The notes: generated by a model not told the origin, from the letters alone. 64,000 nucleotides of DNA from CAZMGV01 sp964565925 (GCA_964565925.1 CAZMGV010000001.1:310001-374000); one strand, 5' to 3'. Shown: positions 53,810 through 62,908, numbered from the stretch's first letter. Made by a program: numbers and translations.

Positions 53810-54382
53810 TTACGACTTTGCTTCAATGGTAACAGTGCAGTCCTGTATGCTGCTGCCGTCACGCAGATCAGATGTAATTGAACTTTCGTATTTTTCTCCA
53901 TCAGATTCCAGAACCAGATCCGTCGCCGCCTGTATCTGCAGCTCCAGGCGACCGGAATCGCCTGTAAAGAACACGGTCGGAAGCAGTTCGCCCGACGAAG
54001 CTCCTATCGGCACCAGCGCAAACAGGGGAACCGGATCGGTAACACCGTTGCTGTAACCTGTCGGCAATGTTGCGCTCAGATAAATCGCCGCCCCCGCCGC
54101 AGGTATGTTTTCGACGGGATCGCCGCTATCCAGAACCGTGTCATTACCGAAATCCGTGCGGTTAATTCCCGACGTCTTGGTAGCTGTCATTACAATACTG
54201 CCATACACAAATCCCGCCGGGACAATAGTTCCTGGCGTAAACGTCCAGGTCCTCGCCGAACAACTGGTTGTCAAGTCGATGCCCGACGTGCCAAAGCCCG
54301 TTTCACCGCAGGAGGCGACGACCCCGGCTGCCAGCAGCAGACTTCCAATCATCAGGCGATTTACAAATTTAGCGGTTTTCAT
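53810..54382 (-). CDS. Putative lipoprotein, unknown function
   Basis: I use ATG 54382, nine bases after GGAG; an upstream ATG (54391) directly abuts the GGAG. The 190-residue protein has a type II signal (MKTAKFVNRLMIGSLLLAAGVVASC, lipobox VASC), then a beta-rich, Ser/Thr/Gly-rich domain with two further cysteines (in TTSCSART and IQDCTVTI) that could form a disulfide. The base composition is less GC-rich than its neighbours, so it may be an acquired gene. It sits between the efflux operon terminator and pilQ. No family recognised. Confidence 0.75.
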   Translation of the reverse strand: MKTAKFVNRLMIGSLLLAAGVVASCGETGFGTSGIDLTTSCSARTWTFTPGTIVPAGFVYGSIVMTATKTSGINRTDFGNDTVLDSGDPVENIPAAGAAIYLSATLPTGYSNGVTDPVPLFALVPIGASSGELLPTVFFTGDSGRLELQIQAATDLVLESDGEKYESSITSDLRDGSSIQDCTVTIEAKS

Positions 54383-54432
54383 AATCTTCATCTCCGTCAG
54401 TGTACTACTGCGTATGGCCTCTTGTCTGTGAC

Positions 54433-57006
54433 TTAATCCGTCAGGATCGTCGGGGTGATAAAGAACAGCAGTTCCGTTCTCTGGTCCGACACCTTGTTCG
54501 TGCGGAAGAAGTATCCCAGGAACGGAATCTTGTTCATGTACGGAATGTTAATTTCGGTATAGCCGCCGGTGTAGCGGGCCACGCCGCCGATGACGGCCGT
54601 CTGCCCGTCCCGGACCAGCATGAACGACTTGGCTTCGTTCTTGTTGATCGCGGGGTTACCGAAGGCGGTCGGGATACCGGGGTTGATCTGGTTATCCGAG
54701 ATCGCGAGCTTCAGGATCACGGACTTGTCGCTCGTGATCTGCGGCGTGACCTTGATACCCAGGGTCGCGTCCACGAAGGTCGTCGAGATCGTGCCGCCCT
54801 GGAACGTCGTGATCGGGACCGAGACGCCGGTCTTGATTTCGGCGTCGTGGTTGTCGACCACGCTGATGCGCGGGGTGGCGATGATGCGGCTCTGGCCGGT
54901 CTGCTCGAAGGCCGACAGCACCACATCCAGGTTGAACGCTTCCGACAGGGTGCCGAAGCTGAAGCCGATCGACTGGCCGGACCGCTGTCCGACCGCCGTG
55001 ACCGGCAGGTCGACCATGAAGTTGTTCTGGAACACGGAGTTGCCGAACGCGTTGCCGGTGCTCGGGCTGGCCAGGAACCGCCCACCCCACTGCACGCCGA
55101 ATTCACGCTGGAAATCGAGCGTCGTCGTGACGACGCGGGCTTCGAGCAGAATCTGGCCGGTCTGGGTATCGAGCGCACGGACCATCTGGATGACCGTGTC
55201 GATCGAACGCTGCGTGTCCTGGATCAGAAGGCTGTTGCTGCGTTCATCGACGGAAACCGTTCCACGCGATGTCAGCAGCTGCTTGACGCGCTCCGCGAGT
55301 TCCGTCGCGTTGGCGTAGTTGACCGGGATGATCTGGAACTGGAGAGGCTCCAGCTGTTCCTGCTGCTGGATCGCGGCGAGCCGCGCCTCTTCTTCAGCCT
55401 GCAGCTGGTCGCGCGGAGCGATCCGGATGACGTTGCCGATCCGGCGCTTGCCGAGGTTGTTCGTCTCCAGGATGATATCCAGCGCCTGGTCCCACGGCAC
55501 GTTTTTCAGAACGATGCTGATGTTGCCCTTCACTTCCGGGCTCGCGATCAGGTTCAGCTGCGCCACTTCGGCAATCAGCGACAGCACGTCGCGGATATCG
55601 GCTTCGCGGAACTCGAGCGACATGCGCGTGCCCGAATAGCCTTCGGACGAAGCCGAGGCGAGCCGTCCGCCGCCGCCGGCCGAGGCCGCGCGGGCGATCT
55701 CGACGACATTCTGAGATTCGACCTTCACGCCGGTATCGGCGTTTTCAAGCTCGCTTCCGGCAGCGGCCGCAGGCTTGGCCGCCGCCACGGCGGCAGGAGC
55801 CTTCTCGGCAGCCGGGGCCTTTTCAGGCGCCTTGGGCGGGAGCTTGGCAGGCAGCTTGATCGTGACCGTATTGGTCTTGGGATCCGTGGCGACCGTATGT
55901 TCGGCCGGGCCACGGAGTGCAATCTGGATACGGGCCATCGGCTGCAGGTTCGTCGCGTCGGCAATCGACGTCACCTTCGAGATCGTCGAGGTCTCGTCGT
56001 CCACCATCTGGACGGACACCTGCTCCGGCGGCATCTCCACACCCATCAGCTTCACTTCGATGGAGTCGGGCGAAGGCGCCGTGACTTCCGGAACCACCAG
56101 TTTCTGCGCCTTGATGGCGACGGTGATATTCTTGCCCTTAATCTGAACCTTAACGCTCTCCACTTTCGGATAAGTGGCCGGAGCTGCGGCGACCACCGGA
56201 GGAGGCGGTAGCGGTTCAGCAGCCGGAGGCGGCGGAGGCGTTTCCGGAGCGATTTCAATCATCGGTTCTTCGGCGGCCGGCGCTGCGGCGGCCGGGGCGG
56301 CCGCTGCAGGCTCTGCGACCGGCGGCGGAGGAGGCGGTTCGGCGGCAGGAGCCGGCGGCGGAGGCGGCAAATCCGCGCCCGGGGGCGGCGGCGGCAGTTC
56401 AGCGGCGGCAACGGCAGCCGGAGCAGTAGCCGGCTCGGCAACGGCCGGGGCGGCGGCAGCCGGTTCGGCAGCGGCCGGCACAGGAACCGGCGCTGCGGCA
56501 ACCGGGGCCGGAGCGTCGAAGTCGCTGGGCAGCTGAGGCACGACACCGCCCGCCGCCAGGCTGACAATAATCTTTCCACCACGCGCAATGGCGGCCGGTT
56601 CGAACTTGTCTTCGCTCAGTTCAACGATGATCCGGACGCGGTCGGGGCTGTCCGCCACGCGGATGCTGGAGATGAGTTTGCTGGGTCCCGGATCCACGCT
56701 GATCATGCCCGATTCGTTGCGGACATTGCGGACGTCGATCACGAGACGCGGCGGCCCGTCGAGCGGGTAGTTGTCGAACTCGATCTCTTTACCGTTGGTA
56801 TTGATGATGAGGTCGGTGAAATCGCCGCGCTGTTCGACCTTGAAACCCGTGATCGCCGTGGCGACACCCGAGAGTTCGGCCTGTGCAATCCAGTTCAGCG
56901 GAACGGATTCGCGCGCGGCACGCCCGACGGCGGGCAGCAGCGCCAGGGCGCCCGCCACCGCGAGAATTCCGGCTTTCCGCATCATCCGGTTATTTGCTGA
57001 CAACAT
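54433..57006 (-). CDS. pilQ: Type IV pilus outer-membrane secretin PilQ
   Basis: PilQ is the ring through which the pilus crosses the outer membrane. I start at ATG 57006 (nine bases after AGGAG; the ATG at 57015 abuts it), giving 857 residues. Order: signal peptide, AMIN domain (about 45-140), a long Pro/Ala-rich linker (about 165-280), a second AMIN-like segment, the STN domain (LEFREADIRDVLSLIAEVAQLNLI), N1-type domains (FQIIPVNYANATELAERVKQLL), then the secretin barrel (LLEARVVTTTLDFQREFGVQWGG, VPITTFQGGTIS, IPFLGYFFRTN, ELLFFITPTIL). Confidence 0.97.
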   Translation of the reverse strand: MLSANNRMMRKAGILAVAGALALLPAVGRAARESVPLNWIAQAELSGVATAITGFKVEQRGDFTDLIINTNGKEIEFDNYPLDGPPRLVIDVRNVRNESGMISVDPGPSKLISSIRVADSPDRVRIIVELSEDKFEPAAIARGGKIIVSLAAGGVVPQLPSDFDAPAPVAAAPVPVPAAAEPAAAAPAVAEPATAPAAVAAAELPPPPPGADLPPPPPAPAAEPPPPPPVAEPAAAAPAAAAPAAEEPMIEIAPETPPPPPAAEPLPPPPVVAAAPATYPKVESVKVQIKGKNITVAIKAQKLVVPEVTAPSPDSIEVKLMGVEMPPEQVSVQMVDDETSTISKVTSIADATNLQPMARIQIALRGPAEHTVATDPKTNTVTIKLPAKLPPKAPEKAPAAEKAPAAVAAAKPAAAAGSELENADTGVKVESQNVVEIARAASAGGGGRLASASSEGYSGTRMSLEFREADIRDVLSLIAEVAQLNLIASPEVKGNISIVLKNVPWDQALDIILETNNLGKRRIGNVIRIAPRDQLQAEEEARLAAIQQQEQLEPLQFQIIPVNYANATELAERVKQLLTSRGTVSVDERSNSLLIQDTQRSIDTVIQMVRALDTQTGQILLEARVVTTTLDFQREFGVQWGGRFLASPSTGNAFGNSVFQNNFMVDLPVTAVGQRSGQSIGFSFGTLSEAFNLDVVLSAFEQTGQSRIIATPRISVVDNHDAEIKTGVSVPITTFQGGTISTTFVDATLGIKVTPQITSDKSVILKLAISDNQINPGIPTAFGNPAINKNEAKSFMLVRDGQTAVIGGVARYTGGYTEINIPYMNKIPFLGYFFRTNKVSDQRTELLFFITPTILTD

Positions 57007-57065
57007 CACTGACATCTCCTATTACGTTCCAAACTCTACCAGGCGGACAGAACCTTGTTGGCCGC

Positions 57066-57779
57066 CTATTTCGACGACATGGACATCGTGCTTGTGATCT
57101 TCTGGTAAGCCCTGAGATTGTCGTCCCAGAACCGCTCTTCGATTTCTATTTCACCCTCGCGGATGGCCTTGATCCTTCCGCGATTCTTCCCGATCTTCTG
57201 GCCCACCCGGACCGTCCAGTAGTTGCTCTCGGGATCCTTGATCTTCGCGCGCGAATCGCGGATGCCCCAGATGATCCCGAGCACCTGGAGCTGGTTCAGG
57301 TCGAACATTTCCAGAGGCTCCTTGATCTCGTCGCCGCATTCCTCCGGCGGGACATAACCCGCCGGGGGTGTTTCGCCCGCACCCAGACACTTCAGGATCG
57401 GCTCGCTGTAGGGTGCAAACGGGTCGGGCAGCGAGGCATCGTACCGGAATACGGTTTCCGCAGGCGCGGCCTCCGGAGTTGTCCCCGGCGCCTGTCCCGT
57501 GGCGGCAGCGGCAGGTGCAGCACCGGGTTCAGCCGGATTCTTGCTTCCGGGCATTCCGATCGTCTTGTCGGCTTCCGCCGCGGCGGCCGAAGGCGCATTG
57601 GCGGTTGCTGCCGCAGCATTGGCCGCGGCTGTCGAAGCGGGGGCGACTTTCGCAGCCAGGTCAGCTGCAATCGTCGGCGCCGTGGCCGGAGCGGGAGTCG
57701 CCTCCGCACGCACAGCCGCCGGTGCAAGCGCAAGCACGAGGATGAAAGCCGCGATTCTCATGAAGTTGGTTGGTTTCAC
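57066..57779 (-). CDS. pilP: Type IV pilus assembly protein PilP
   Basis: The 237-residue protein has a signal peptide (NFMRIAAFILVLALAPAAVRA), an Ala/Pro-rich linker to about residue 110, then the PilP beta-domain (SLPDPFAPYSEPILKC ... LEMFDLNQLQVLGIIWG ... ESNYWTVRVGQKIGKNRGRIKAI). There is no lipobox cysteine, unlike Neisseria PilP. Two domain cysteines (KCLG, EECG) may form a disulfide. It bridges PilNO in the inner membrane to PilQ. It lies 59 bp upstream of pilQ in the pilMNOPQ order. Confidence 0.92.
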   Translation of the reverse strand: MKPTNFMRIAAFILVLALAPAAVRAEATPAPATAPTIAADLAAKVAPASTAAANAAAATANAPSAAAAEADKTIGMPGSKNPAEPGAAPAAAATGQAPGTTPEAAPAETVFRYDASLPDPFAPYSEPILKCLGAGETPPAGYVPPEECGDEIKEPLEMFDLNQLQVLGIIWGIRDSRAKIKDPESNYWTVRVGQKIGKNRGRIKAIREGEIEIEERFWDDNLRAYQKITSTMSMSSK

Positions 57780-57784
57780 AGCTG

Positions 57785-58411
57785 CTACTTCTTTTCCGGT
57801 GTCTGTTCCGTATCCTTGAGGAACCGGAACGTCGTTGCGATGGCGCTCACTTTGAGATCGCTGGACCCCGCCGTCGCCACAGGTGCCATGGACACATTCG
57901 AGATGTTGATAATGCGCTGCTGGTTGGCCAGTTCGTTGAAGAAAATGCCGATTCCGTGGAACTTGCCTTCCATCTCGAGCTGCACCGGGATCGCGGCGTA
58001 GAACTGGATGGGCGATTCCGACTGGGGAACGACGTTGGTAAACGTAATGCCGTTGTCCTTGCCGATCCGGGTGATCTGGTTGATGAACTCGTTGGTCTTT
58101 GCCTGGAGCGGAAGCCGGGTCTGGGCTTCGGCGATCGCCTCGCGCAACCGGTTGATTTCATCCAGGAACTTGTCGCGCTGCGCGCCGAGCGCCTCCGCTT
58201 CGACAAGCCGCTTGTCGAGCGTGGCGAACTGGCCCTTCAGGCCGATGATCTCGATACGGGTCGCATCATATAGACCGAAGTAGAATGCGGCGCTGATGAG
58301 CGCCACCAGGGCAAAGTGCAGCCCCACCTTCTGGCCAACAGGCCACTTCAGGTATACGTTCAGCCCCTTCTTGATATCTTCGACGGGGAGCTGGTCCAGA
58401 ATTCCTGCCAT
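57785..58411 (-). CDS. pilO: Type IV pilus assembly protein PilO
   Basis: The 208-residue protein has a short cytoplasmic tail, one membrane helix (about 29-47, LHFALVALISAAFYFGLYD), a coiled coil (KGQFATLDKRLVEAEALGAQRDKFLDEI) and a periplasmic ferredoxin-like PilO domain (FTNVVPQSESPIQFYAAIPVQLEMEGKFHGIGIFFNELAN). It dimerises with PilN to form the inner-membrane alignment complex. It is 5 bp from pilP. Confidence 0.94.
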   Translation of the reverse strand: MAGILDQLPVEDIKKGLNVYLKWPVGQKVGLHFALVALISAAFYFGLYDATRIEIIGLKGQFATLDKRLVEAEALGAQRDKFLDEINRLREAIAEAQTRLPLQAKTNEFINQITRIGKDNGITFTNVVPQSESPIQFYAAIPVQLEMEGKFHGIGIFFNELANQQRIINISNVSMAPVATAGSSDLKVSAIATTFRFLKDTEQTPEKK

Positions 58412-58440
58412 GGCTTTCCTCGTGTTACCTTCCTGCTGCC

Positions 58441-59010
58441 TTAGGCCTTGGTCGACACGGTGGTCGCCAGCTTGAACTTGACGGTTTTCTTCAATCCGGA
58501 CGCCTTTGCGTCCGCGCCACCACCGCTGCTCTCCTGGAGCGACTGGGTTTCGACCGATTCAAACGCCTCGCGTTCGCGCAGACGATTGACGAATTCGATG
58601 ACCGTGGAACTCTCGTCCGCCACGCCTTCGAGCACCAGGCTGTTACCGGTCTGCTTGAAGCTGGTCAGCCACAGCTTGGTCGGCTTGGCACGGGCGATAT
58701 CCTGCATGATGCGCGCCGGACCCGTCCGGGCGTTGACCAGCTTCTCGATGGTTTCCTGCCGGGACTTGAGCACTTCGCGCTGCTTCTTGAAGTCCTCGAT
58801 CTCCTTTTCGACGGGCTTGAGCACGTCAAGGCGGAGGTTGTGCTTGACCAGCTTGTCCTTCCAGATGTCCTTCTCGCTGCTGATCTGCGCGACGAGATAG
58901 ATCCAGGAAGTGAGCGTAAGGAAGAGCACGAACCCGAGGATCGCCAGTTCCGAACGGAGCTGGAGTTCACGCTTCGATATACGCGGCGGTATAAGATTGA
59001 TCTTGATCAT
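58441..59010 (-). CDS. pilN: Type IV pilus assembly protein PilN
   Basis: The 189-residue protein starts with the PilN signature IKINLIPPRISKRE, the short cytoplasmic segment that inserts into PilM. Then one helix (about 22-43, ELAILGFVLFLTLTSWIYLV), a coiled coil (LDVLKPVEKEIEDFKKQREVL), and the periplasmic fold (LWLTSFKQTGNSLVLEGVADESSTVIEFVNRL). Its ATG overlaps the pilM stop by 4 bp (ATGA). Confidence 0.94.
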   Translation of the reverse strand: MIKINLIPPRISKRELQLRSELAILGFVLFLTLTSWIYLVAQISSEKDIWKDKLVKHNLRLDVLKPVEKEIEDFKKQREVLKSRQETIEKLVNARTGPARIMQDIARAKPTKLWLTSFKQTGNSLVLEGVADESSTVIEFVNRLREREAFESVETQSLQESSGGGADAKASGLKKTVKFKLATTVSTKA

Positions 59011-60083
59011 TTGTCACCCACCCGCCGCATCGCCAGTCCGACCGATACGGCCATCTGGGCCGCATCGCGCTCGAGCCGGGCCGGTTCGAACTCCTTCTCG
59101 GAGTAAACGACCGAGTTGAACGGGTTCACGAATTCGCAGGGGATGCTCAGCCGCTCCTGGAGCAGCCGGATCAGGCCCGGAGTCTGCGACGCCCCGCCCG
59201 AGAGGTAGATCTTGGATATCGTCTGGTCCGTCGCCTGGCCGATGAAGTAGTCGACCGACTTCTGGATTTCGGTGACGATCTGCTCGCCGACCGTGGCGAT
59301 AATCGACTCCACTTCCTGCGGGATCACCTCATCCGAGGCCTCATCGGCGCGGCGGCCGATCTTGAAGGTCTCGGCCTCGCGGTAAGAGACGTTGAGCTGC
59401 TTCTGGATCTCTTCCGTCAGCAGGTTTCCGCCGATGGCCGCGTCGCGGGTGAACACACACCGGCCCGACTTCAGCACGTTCAGGTTCGTGACCGAGGCGC
59501 CGACGTCGACCAGCGCGATGATTTCGCCTTCGGCGAGCTCGTAGTTCGCGCAGAACATGTTCTCGACCGAGAAGGCGTCGTGCTCGACGACTTCGCAGAC
59601 GTAGCCCGATTCCGAGATGACGGTGGCGTAATCGTTCACCATGTCCTTCTTGGCGGCCACGAGGAGCACGTCCATCTTGCCCTGGGCATCAGCTTCCGCG
59701 CTCAGGATCTCGAAGTCCAGGTTCACGTCGTTGATGTCGAACGGCACGTACTGTTCGGCCTCGAACTGGATCGATTCGCGCAGCGAATCGGCCGTCATAA
59801 AGGGGACCTGGATGATCTTGATGATGACCGAGTTTCCGGAAATGGAAGTCGCGCAGCCCTTCAGCTTGGGCTTCAGTTCCGCCAGAAGTTCGGAGATGAC
59901 TTCACTGACCGCGGCACCGTTCATGATGGCGCCGTCGACAATACATTCGGACGGAAGCTCGCGTACGCCGTACTTGACGAGTTTCCAGCCCTTCTTGGAG
60001 GGTTTCAGCACGCAGGCCTTCACCGAGTGAGACCCGATGTCGAGACCGATGAGCCGCTTTTCGCCGCCGAACAAGCTGATCAC
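59007..60083 (-). CDS. pilM: Type IV pilus assembly protein PilM
   Basis: The 358-residue actin/FtsA-like cytoplasmic protein starts at GTG 60083 ten bases after AAAGGAGG. Motifs: LIGLDIGSHSVKACVL (phosphate 1), FEAEQYVPFDINDVNLDF, ALVDVGASVTNLNVL (phosphate 2), TRDAAIGGNLLTEEI and IYLSGGASQTPGL (adenosine). It binds PilN and couples the cytoplasmic ATPases to the envelope complex. It is the first pil gene, 69 bp downstream of the XRE-type regulator. Confidence 0.96.
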   Translation of the reverse strand: MISLFGGEKRLIGLDIGSHSVKACVLKPSKKGWKLVKYGVRELPSECIVDGAIMNGAAVSEVISELLAELKPKLKGCATSISGNSVIIKIIQVPFMTADSLRESIQFEAEQYVPFDINDVNLDFEILSAEADAQGKMDVLLVAAKKDMVNDYATVISESGYVCEVVEHDAFSVENMFCANYELAEGEIIALVDVGASVTNLNVLKSGRCVFTRDAAIGGNLLTEEIQKQLNVSYREAETFKIGRRADEASDEVIPQEVESIIATVGEQIVTEIQKSVDYFIGQATDQTISKIYLSGGASQTPGLIRLLQERLSIPCEFVNPFNSVVYSEKEFEPARLERDAAQMAVSVGLAMRRVGDK

Positions 60084-60152
60084 GGTTTCGTTACCTCCTT
60101 TGAACCTGAACTTATGCCGGTCGTAACCGGATTTGCCAATATCACCAACACG

Positions 60153-60419
60153 TTAGGCCACTTCGCTCTGATCTGCGAACACCTTGTGGCGTTCGGAAAG
60201 TTTCAATCCAAGCGCAAGAATGACCTTGCGCTTGGTATCCATACGGCAATCGTGACCTGCCTCGATTCGGTCAATTGTAAGCGAACTTACCCCCGCTCGG
60301 CGAGCCAGTTCAGCTTTTGACATGAGGAGAGCCTCACGGAGTTTTCGAACATGGTTGCGGACGGGGATGGGCTTAGCCCGCTGAAACTCTCCGCCCACGG
60401 CGCCATTGGCGTATGACAT
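60153..60419 (-). CDS. XRE-family helix-turn-helix regulator upstream of pilMNOPQ
   Basis: The 88-residue protein has a single Cro/C1-type HTH (about 22-75: VRNHVRKLREALLMSKAELARRAGVSSLTIDRIEAGHDCRMDTKRKVILALGLKL). It is small, with no effector domain. In several deltaproteobacterial genomes such a regulator precedes pilM. A consensus promoter and a 24-bp palindrome lie upstream, so it probably represses its own transcript, which likely continues into pilM. Confidence 0.88.
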   Translation of the reverse strand: MSYANGAVGGEFQRAKPIPVRNHVRKLREALLMSKAELARRAGVSSLTIDRIEAGHDCRMDTKRKVILALGLKLSERHKVFADQSEVA

Positions 60420-60433
60420 AGCTGCGCTCTTAA

Positions 60434-60457
60434 CTTTGCTCGTGTATACGAGAAAAG
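60434..60457 (-). promoter_or_regulatory. 24-bp palindrome, probable XRE operator
   Basis: CTTTGCTCGTGTATACGAGAAAAG reads as an inverted repeat CTTTnCTCGT...ACGAGnAAAG with mismatches only at two inner positions. It lies between the predicted start of transcription (about 60473) and the xre start codon, so binding there would block elongation. Confidence 0.6.
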
Positions 60458-60479
60458 ATGCGGGGGGGAAGGTGAGGTC

Positions 60480-60507
60480 ATTATGGCTTATTCAAAGTTG
60501 CTGTCAA
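60480..60507 (-). promoter_or_regulatory. Promoter of xre-pilMNOPQ
   Basis: On the minus strand a perfect -35 TTGACA (60502-60507) is 16 bp from CATAAT (60480-60485, five of six consensus bases). It predicts a leader of about 55 nt before the xre ATG. Confidence 0.65.
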
Positions 60508-60830
60508 GAAAAGAAGTGCCTTTGATCGCGAAATTGTCACTTAAAGAAGCATAATTATATATAATTTACCCTCATGGACCTCCCGTATCGAGGGCGACGA
60601 ATTTCCATATTATTCAATAATTTTAGCTAGTTATTATTGTTGCACCCGGACTGTCAGGGTAAATTGATGTTACATATAACCTTAAATAAGCATATCTGAT
60701 TTTGATACGCTTCATACTCTCCCGTACTCAGTAAACTCTCTATTTATACACGTGCGGTTAATGAAAACCGGCCCGGCCGCGCATTAACGCCCGATTGCCC
60801 CGCCCCCAACGGTGAAATACAAACTGGCCC

Positions 60831-62858
60831 GTGAATACCAAATCCCTCTGGATCGGCCTTGTGGCCGTCATCTTTGTTGTGCTGCTGGGCTCCCTGGTCA
60901 TGCTGATGACCGGCGGAGACGACGACGGCGCGCCGGGCTCCCGCCATGGCAAGAACCGGATGTCGGAATCGGAGGCCGGCAGCGCCGGTACGCGGGCCCG
61001 CGACGGGTCCGGCCCCGGCGGTTCGTCCGCTTCCGGCTTCAGCAAGATCCCCAATGCAGGCGGTTCCCCGGCCGCCAACGATCTCGAACCCGACGGACGG
61101 ACCACGTTCCAGACGGCGATCGACAACTGCCGCAGCGCCATCAAGATGGAGCGCGACGCCTTCGTCCCCGACTGTAACTTCAAGAACGCCGTCCGCCCGC
61201 GGGGAGATCTGGAACTGGCCTCCGGCGCCGCACGGCGGGCCCTGCAGCTGGTGCCCGACAGCGCCGACGCGCAGCGCTGCATGGGCGACATCTACCGGCT
61301 CCAGGGCGACCACGAAAAGGCCACCGACACGCTCAAGAAGTCGCTCGAACTGAAGCCCAACGATCCCGATGCGCTGGCGAGCCTCGCCGAATCCTATTTC
61401 AAGCAGGGCCGCATGAAGGAGGCCGAGGACGCCTACAAGCAGGCCACCCGGATCGACCCGCACAATCTGGATGCGGCGCTCGGTTACGCGCGCATCCTTC
61501 AGCTCACACAGCAGAAGAAAGACGCCACCGACGCCTACGCCGACGTGATCAAGCTCGCCCCCGACTCCGCCGAGGCGCTCAACCATATGGGCGAACTGAT
61601 GATGACGTCGGGCAAGCCGCAGCAGGCGCTGGACTACTTCTTCAAGGCGATCGATTCCAACCCCGACAATCCGGAGGCGTTCACGAACATCCGCAAGCAC
61701 GGACTGTTCGGGCCCGCCAAGCGGCGGCTCGATGCGCTTGCCGCCACCTACAAGACGGCGCTGGCCGAGAAACCGGACGACCCCGACCTGCACCAGCGGC
61801 TGGGCCGCGTCTATTCGGCGCTGGACAAGCGGGATGAGGCGACGGCCGAACTGAAGAAGGCAGTCGAACTGGCGCCCGATTTCGCCTGCGCCTATGTCGG
61901 ACTCGGACAGGCGCTGCTGGCGTCGGGCAAATCCGCCGATGCCATGGCTATCTTCAAGAAGGCGTCTGAACTGGACCCGTTCCTCACCGACCGGTACCCC
62001 GACGTGAAAAAGATGATGAACTACCAGGATTCGCGGGAGAGCAAGCTCGATGCCGCCAAGGCGGCGGTTGACGCGAATCCGCAGGACCCGGTCAAGCAGA
62101 ACGACCTCGGAATGGCGCTCCGGGCGGCCGGGAAATACGAGGAAGCCGTCGCCGCGTTCCAGAAGGCGGTCGAACTCGACCCCCGCAACGTCGGCGCACG
62201 GAACAACCTGGGGAACATGCTCCTCAGCCGCGGCAAGTTCGCGGACGCCGAGGCCCAGTTCAAGGCGGCGGTGGACGTGGACCCTCGCAACTCCGAGGCC
62301 CTCACCAATCTCGGGAAAACCTACAACATCGAGGGCAAGCGGCAGGACGCGGAGGCCGCCTACAAGCAGGCGCTGGACGCCGATCCGAAGAATTTCCAGG
62401 CCATGGCAGGCCTCGCCGACGCCCAGCGCACGAACAACAATCTGGCGGGAGCGGTGGACTCCTACCGGGCCGCTATCGCGCTCAATCCCAACGACATCAG
62501 CTCCCAGTACAACCTGGGTAACACGCTCGACCAGATGGGCAATACGAACGAAGCCATCAAGACCTGGCAGGGGCTCACGCAGCAGTACCCGAACTTCGCG
62601 GAAGGGTTTTCATCGCTCGGCACGAGCCTCGAGAAGGCCGGCGACTGGCGCGGCGCGGCCGACGCCTTCCAGAGGGCGATCGAACTCCGCCCGTCGAACC
62701 CGTACAACTATCGCAGCTACGGCGAGGCGCTCCTGAAGGGCGGCAACAGCGGTGCCGCGCAGGACGCGTTCGACAAGTATATCGGCTTCGCGCCGGACGC
62801 GAAGTCACAGGAAGACCGGCGCCAGGAGATCCAGAAGCTGATCAACGGCGGAAAGTAA
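60831..62858 (+). CDS. Membrane-anchored TPR protein
   Basis: The 675-residue protein starts at GTG 60831. One membrane helix (about 6-27, LWIGLVAVIFVVLLGSLVMLM) is followed by a Gly/Ser-rich linker and about 14 TPR units from near 120 to the end (for example AQRCMGDIYRLQGDHEKATDTLKKSLELKPND and YAAEAIN-like neighbours). It lacks a catalytic domain. It is divergent from the pilus operon and convergent with the TonB-like gene. It is probably a scaffold for an envelope complex, but no partner can be fixed. Confidence 0.85.
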   Translation: MNTKSLWIGLVAVIFVVLLGSLVMLMTGGDDDGAPGSRHGKNRMSESEAGSAGTRARDGSGPGGSSASGFSKIPNAGGSPAANDLEPDGRTTFQTAIDNCRSAIKMERDAFVPDCNFKNAVRPRGDLELASGAARRALQLVPDSADAQRCMGDIYRLQGDHEKATDTLKKSLELKPNDPDALASLAESYFKQGRMKEAEDAYKQATRIDPHNLDAALGYARILQLTQQKKDATDAYADVIKLAPDSAEALNHMGELMMTSGKPQQALDYFFKAIDSNPDNPEAFTNIRKHGLFGPAKRRLDALAATYKTALAEKPDDPDLHQRLGRVYSALDKRDEATAELKKAVELAPDFACAYVGLGQALLASGKSADAMAIFKKASELDPFLTDRYPDVKKMMNYQDSRESKLDAAKAAVDANPQDPVKQNDLGMALRAAGKYEEAVAAFQKAVELDPRNVGARNNLGNMLLSRGKFADAEAQFKAAVDVDPRNSEALTNLGKTYNIEGKRQDAEAAYKQALDADPKNFQAMAGLADAQRTNNNLAGAVDSYRAAIALNPNDISSQYNLGNTLDQMGNTNEAIKTWQGLTQQYPNFAEGFSSLGTSLEKAGDWRGAADAFQRAIELRPSNPYNYRSYGEALLKGGNSGAAQDAFDKYIGFAPDAKSQEDRRQEIQKLINGGK

Positions 62859-62908
62859 CCGCCCGCTTGCTGGCAGCCGCCTGCGTCCCGCCGGCTGTTT
62901 CCCGCCAG

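Larger units (their letters stand above)
60420..60830. other. Intergenic region between xre-pil operon and TPR gene (411 bp, AT-rich)
   Basis: No gene is visible. It holds the minus-strand promoter and operator for xre-pilMNOPQ, a 14-bp AT palindrome (AATTATATATAATT, 60553-60566) and, nearer the plus-strand gene, several weak TTGAT-type -35 boxes with no convincing -10. The AT content from 60530 to 60750 is much higher than the rest of the window. Confidence 0.7.
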
